A stretch of DNA of 64,000 bases from NCBI GenBank assembly GCA_910587655.1, contig CAJUND010000015.1:13773-77772 (forward strand), given 5' to 3'. The notes below the pieces were generated by a model, which ran no database searches, was not told the origin of the DNA, and was given only the letters and a program-made list of their open reading frames with translations. This document shows positions 60,845-64,000 of the stretch, one piece after another. This DNA comes from an uncultured Agathobacter sp. Lineage in GTDB: Bacteria; Bacillota; Clostridia; Lachnospirales; Lachnospiraceae. Both the position numbers and the translations under genes were made by a program. Positions within the stretch are counted from its first letter, which is position 1. Every line of letters begins with the position of its first letter.

Positions 60845-60905
60845 TGAAATTACCAGGATGCAATTTTCGGTTAATCCGGGAGTTGAAGCAGGGAGGAAAT
60901 ACAAT

Positions 60906-61620
60906 ATGTTTTCTTATGAGGAAATACAGAATTATAACGAAACGGATATTCGTATTTATTAATATGTTGTGTCAAATTTCGAAAAAATTCAGTACATGAC
61001 TATCAGGGAATTTGCAAAAGAAATTCAGGTATCTACTTCCACAATCCTGCGGTTTTGTAATAAAAACAATTTTGAAGGATATTCTGAATTTAAGGATGCC
61101 CTGAAAAAAGAAATTACACTGCAGAACAGCCGCCCTCCTATGGAAGATTTGCAGGAGCTTTCGGATTTTTTTACAAGGGCAAATTCAAGCGCTTTTGAAG
61201 AAAAATTATTGTTTGCGGTTGATGTACTTAAAAAAGCAGAATTAATCATTTTTACAGGCATGGGTTCATCGGGAACACTGGCAAAATACGGGGCAAGGTA
61301 CTTTTCCAATATGGGGCATTTTGCCGTGGGACTGGAAGATGTATTTTATCCGATAGAAACATTCCGCTGGAAGAACACAGCCGTAATCGCATTATCAGAA
61401 AGCGGTGAAACTGAAAAGCTGATTGAAGCAGTCAGCCAGTTTAAGAAAAAGAATTGCCTCGTATTAAGCATTACAAATTCCCCATTTTCAACTTTAGCGA
61501 AATTGTCAGACTGGAATTTTTCTTATCACTTAAATACCAGACGGATTAATGGGGGGGTATAACGGAACAACACAGCTTCCCGTCATTTTTGTGATTGAAA
61601 CGCTTGCAAAAAGAATATAA
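60906..61620 (+). pseudogene. MurR/RpiR-family regulator with two lesions
   Basis: From ATG 60906 the frame reads MFSYEEIQNYNETDIRIY, then TAA at 60960, then YVVSNFEKIQYMTIREFAKE, an RpiR HTH (VSTSTILRFCNKN). The SIS sugar-phosphate domain follows (IIFTGMGSSGTLAKYGARYF, ALSESGETEKLIEAV). Near 61550 a run of seven Gs shifts the frame to a stop; with six Gs the protein continues as YNGTTQLPVIFVIETLAKRI to 61620. Two independent breaks suggest a true pseudogene, unless both are sequencing errors. Confidence 0.7.
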
Positions 61621-61628
61621 GGAAACAG

Positions 61629-61658
61629 CCTGTTACTTGCTATGTAACAGGTTTTTTT
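61629..61658 (+). terminator. Rho-independent terminator
   Basis: CCTGTTAC and GTAACAGG form a perfect 8-base stem, followed by seven Ts. It lies just after the RpiR pseudogene. Confidence 0.9.
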
Positions 61659-61685
61659 CTATCATAAAAACACGGAGGTGATATC

Positions 61686-62291
61686 ATGACGGAATTGGAA
61701 AAATGCATGGCAGGAGAATTTTATGACTGTCACAATGAAATTTTCTTAAATCTGAAAGAAGAAGCACGGCGGCTGTTAAGGGAATATCATTCCCTGAGAT
61801 ATGAGCAGAAAGAAGAAAAGTATGATATCCTTAACAGGCTGTTTCATCAAATCGGCACAAACGTATCCGTAGGGCAGCCGTTTATCTGTGATTACGGAAT
61901 GAATATCTGCCTGGGAAACAATGTTTCCGTCAACATGAACTGTACATTTGTGGATTGCAACAAAATTGAAATCGGAGATAATGTCCTGATTGCTTCAAAT
62001 GTGCAGCTCTATACGGCAACACACCCTGTTGAACTGTCGGAAAGACTTACCCCGGACTGGAACATGGAATCAGGACGGTATTTTTGCCGTACCTGTGCAT
62101 TGCCCATAAAGATTGGAAACGGCTGCTGGCTGGGCGGAGGTGTCATTGTTCTTCCGGGCGTAACGATTGGTGATGGCTCTGTCATAGGGGCTGGAAGTGT
62201 TGTTACAAAAAATATACCGGCAAACTCACTGGCAGTAGGCAACCCTTGTCATGTAATCCGGAAGATTAACGGAGGAAAATGTAATGTTTAA
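61686..62291 (+). CDS. Maltose/galactoside-type O-acetyltransferase
   Basis: A 201-residue left-handed beta-helix acetyltransferase (Maa/LacA/NodL family). N-terminal EKCMAGEFYDCHNEIFL, the catalytic His in YTATHPVE, and the hexapeptide end GNGCWLGGGVIVLPGVTIGD, then VIGAGSVVTKNIPANSLA. It acetylates sugars with acetyl-CoA; the physiological substrate is unclear. GGAGGTGA precedes the start, and its stop overlaps the next gene by 8 bases. Confidence 0.88.
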   Translation: MTELEKCMAGEFYDCHNEIFLNLKEEARRLLREYHSLRYEQKEEKYDILNRLFHQIGTNVSVGQPFICDYGMNICLGNNVSVNMNCTFVDCNKIEIGDNVLIASNVQLYTATHPVELSERLTPDWNMESGRYFCRTCALPIKIGNGCWLGGGVIVLPGVTIGDGSVIGAGSVVTKNIPANSLAVGNPCHVIRKINGGKCNV

Positions 62292-62919
62292 AATAGTTGC
62301 ATTTGACTTGGACGGCACAATAGCCGATACCATTCCAATGTGCGTTGAAGCATTTCGGGACAGCGTATCTCCCTATACAGACCATGAACTTAGCAGGGAA
62401 GAAATCCTTCATACGTTTGGACTGAATGAAATTGGCATGATAAAAGCTGTTGCCGGTCAAAACTGGGAATCGGCGATTGAGAATTTTTATTGTCGATATG
62501 AATTACTGCACAATGAAGTTACAGGTGTATTTCCCGGAATATGGAGGCTGCTTGTTTTTCTGAAAAAAAAGAATACTGCCGTAGCTTTGATTACTGGAAA
62601 GGGTGAAAAAAGCTGCACCATAACTTTAGAAAAACTGGGCTTGTCAAAAATGTTTGATGAAACATTATATGGTTCGGAAATATACCCGAACAAGAAAGAA
62701 AATATGGAATATCTCCTGAAAAAATATTCTGTTTCCAAAGAGGAATTTTGTTATATAGGAGACACAGTTCAGGATGTAAAAGACTGCCGGGATACAGGCG
62801 TGGTCTGCTTTTCGGCAGCATGGCAAAAATCCCCTGACATTCTGGAACAGGAGAATCCCGGTCATGTGTTTTATAGTGTAAACGATTTGTACGAATATTT
62901 TAACAGTAGATGGCAATAA
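62284..62919 (+). CDS. HAD-superfamily phosphatase (phosphoglycolate phosphatase-like)
   Basis: A 211-residue protein. HAD motif I FDLDGTIADT (Asp9 nucleophile), motif II around ALITGKGEKS, and motif III/IV with EFCYIGDTVQDVKDCRDTG. The helical cap places it with Gph/PGMB-type HAD phosphatases. It overlaps the acetyltransferase gene by 8 bases, so translation is coupled. The substrate is not known. Confidence 0.85.
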   Translation: MFKIVAFDLDGTIADTIPMCVEAFRDSVSPYTDHELSREEILHTFGLNEIGMIKAVAGQNWESAIENFYCRYELLHNEVTGVFPGIWRLLVFLKKKNTAVALITGKGEKSCTITLEKLGLSKMFDETLYGSEIYPNKKENMEYLLKKYSVSKEEFCYIGDTVQDVKDCRDTGVVCFSAAWQKSPDILEQENPGHVFYSVNDLYEYFNSRWQ

Positions 62920-62950
62920 CAAGGCATTATGCAGAAAGGACGATAGATTT

Positions 62951-63304
62951 ATGAACAAGCAGGAAATCTATGCTTATTTAAAGAGCAATCACGTTTGGCA
63001 TGAAATTACAGAACACAAAGCAGTCTGTCATATGGCTGAGCTATCCCAAATCGACATTCCTTATCCCGGAGCGGACGCAAAAAATCTTTTCGTCCGTGAT
63101 GATAAGAAACAGAATTATTACCTTATCACGGTAAAGGGGGATAAACGGGTGGACTTAAAAGAATTTAGACATAGGAACAACATACGCCCATTGAGCTTTG
63201 CGTCTGAAAATGACTTAATGGATATTATGGGCTTGAAAGCAGGCTCTTTAACACCGCTTGGAATACTGAATGATAACGAAATTAAATTTAGAAAATTTAG
63301 TTGA
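62951..63304 (+). CDS. YbaK/ProX-type deacylase, shortened C-terminus
   Basis: A 117-residue protein matching Ala/Pro-type tRNA deacylases (YbaK domain): IYAYLKSNHVWHEITEHKAV, DAKNLFVRDDKKQNYYLITV, and LKAGSLTPLGILND. The last conserved part (after NDNEIKFRKF) stops about 40 residues short of usual ProX-type proteins (near 160). The downstream DNA has another character, so the 3' end was probably replaced. It hydrolyses mischarged tRNA if active. Confidence 0.75.
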   Translation: MNKQEIYAYLKSNHVWHEITEHKAVCHMAELSQIDIPYPGADAKNLFVRDDKKQNYYLITVKGDKRVDLKEFRHRNNIRPLSFASENDLMDIMGLKAGSLTPLGILNDNEIKFRKFS

Positions 63305-63395
63305 GCCTAAAAAGATGAAATGGTATAATTTTCATGTAAAAGTATTTTGGTGCAGTAGTCTGCCAATTTGTAAAAATGACTTAGGAGGCTTGATT

Positions 63396-63950
63396 ATGGG
63401 AGATTTTGGAGATGCGGAGAGAAGAATAAAGGGTTTAATGCCAAAAGGAACAGTGTTTGAGTTTCAAGGCGAACAGTATAAAGTTATAATGTCTGACAAG
63501 CCGACTTGTCAAAAAGGAGAGCCTAAGACTGACATTTATATCCTTGCAGAAAATAATAATAATGATAAAAAAGAAATCAAGATTTCCTATAAAAAGGAGA
63601 ATGCGGATTTTATTGAAAATAAAATGAGTGCAAAGAGGGCAAAACAGTTATTTGGTTCAGAATGGGAAGTTGTAATTGAAAATTCAACAACAGCTATTAA
63701 AGATAGATTTTCAGAGAGAATGTTAATTTATAGAAACAACTTTAAACGCACTAATAAAGGAGCTATTACACTTGGCTGGAAATTTGAATTGATGAATAAG
63801 AGTAGTGGAGATTTATCGGGGAGAATGTTGCTGACAGAAGAACAGGTTATAGATGTATATGCTGGAAACAATTTGTTAGACGACAAAAGGAATGCAAATG
63901 TATGTGGGGAAATTATTCTGAATAGTGGCGTAGCGAATTACATATTATAA
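63396..63950 (+). CDS. Unknown protein, possible PD-(D/E)XK-type nuclease
   Basis: A 184-residue protein. ATG 63396 is preceded by TAGGAGG; the frame is open further upstream but without good initiation. KTDIYILAENNNNDKKEIKI gives a D...ExK arrangement and is followed by SYKKENADF; together these suggest a restriction-enzyme-like fold. This assignment is inference only. The sequence is richer in A and T than its neighbours, which fits horizontal gain. No partner methylase is in the window. Confidence 0.5.
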   Translation: MGDFGDAERRIKGLMPKGTVFEFQGEQYKVIMSDKPTCQKGEPKTDIYILAENNNNDKKEIKISYKKENADFIENKMSAKRAKQLFGSEWEVVIENSTTAIKDRFSERMLIYRNNFKRTNKGAITLGWKFELMNKSSGDLSGRMLLTEEQVIDVYAGNNLLDDKRNANVCGEIILNSGVANYIL

Positions 63951-63960
63951 TCCAATTTAA

Positions 63961-63990
63961 TTAGACTTATGCTTGAACTTGTGGTATAAT
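63961..63990 (+). promoter_or_regulatory. Promoter at the window edge
   Basis: TTAGAC (63961-63966) and a perfect TATAAT (63985-63990) with an 18-base spacer. It points to a gene beginning beyond the window. Confidence 0.5.
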
Positions 63991-64000
63991 AACCTCAGCA

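Noticed and set aside
1..64000. Prophage, integrative element or tRNA-linked island
   Set aside because: No integrase, phage structural gene, relaxase, tRNA or flanking att repeat was recognised. Transposase remains are limited to one short fragment.

Overview
The window looks like a chromosomal segment of a gut-type Lachnospiraceae/Clostridia bacterium. This rests on moderate GC, strong AGGAGG-type ribosome binding sites, lipobox solute-binding proteins with class I sugar permeases and no local ATPase, YesM/YesN-type two-component proteins, and Gram-positive carbohydrate-locus gene content. The chemoreceptors imply a motile organism. No rRNA, tRNA, CRISPR array or intact insertion sequence was seen.

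Layout. 1-8.3 kb is an accessory stretch: a broken Ig-like protein, a YARHG protein, a zinc-ribbon pair (the first split by a frameshift), an antitoxin remnant, a HigB/HigA-type module whose antitoxin is fused to an ImmA/IrrE protease, and an AAA-ATPase/PD-(D/E)XK protein. 8.5-19.6 kb is a beta-glucan catabolic block: two GH94 phosphorylases, a three-gene ABC importer and a GH3 beta-glucosidase with reversed domain order. An AraC regulator follows on the other strand. 20.8-29.5 kb (minus strand) holds a chemoreceptor, a secreted GH16 endo-glucanase with three C-terminal carbohydrate-binding-like modules, a second chemoreceptor carrying one of those modules inside its sensor domain, and a sugar-binding lipoprotein. 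29.7-34.3 kb is an mglBAC-like importer. 34.5-40.0 kb is a YesN/YesM pair with two sugar-binding proteins. 40.2-43.6 kb holds a second AAA-ATPase/nuclease-like paralogue, a C_GCAxxG_C_C protein and a MATE exporter. 43.7-51.1 kb is an alpha-glucan block: malEFG-like importer, GH13 neopullulanase, a short LacI-type regulator and a lipoprotein probably binding starch. 51.4-55.7 kb includes a RiPP-like locus: a small Cys-rich precursor, radical SAM/SPASM enzyme, nitroreductase and flavin/ferredoxin protein, next to an HxlR regulator. 55.7-59.7 kb is a decay zone of gene remnants around an AlbA_2-type protein. 59.7-64 kb has a TetR regulator with its operator, an FMN-binding protein, a broken RpiR regulator, an acetyltransferase, a HAD phosphatase, a shortened YbaK protein and an unknown protein.

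How the genes may work together (inference). GH16 would cut beta-glucan outside the cell. The carbohydrate module shared by GH16 and the neighbouring chemoreceptor would couple polymer or oligomer detection to swimming. The ABC systems would import oligosaccharides, GH94 enzymes would phosphorolyse them and GH3 would hydrolyse the rest. The YesM/YesN/binding-protein set would sense sugar.

The most unusual points are the chemoreceptor with a carbohydrate-binding module inserted in its Cache sensor, and the Cys-rich peptide gene whose sensible reading requires a -1 shift exactly at an A AAA AAC heptamer. Several other genes are broken at short repeats or homopolymers, so a sequencing-error explanation must be kept open.
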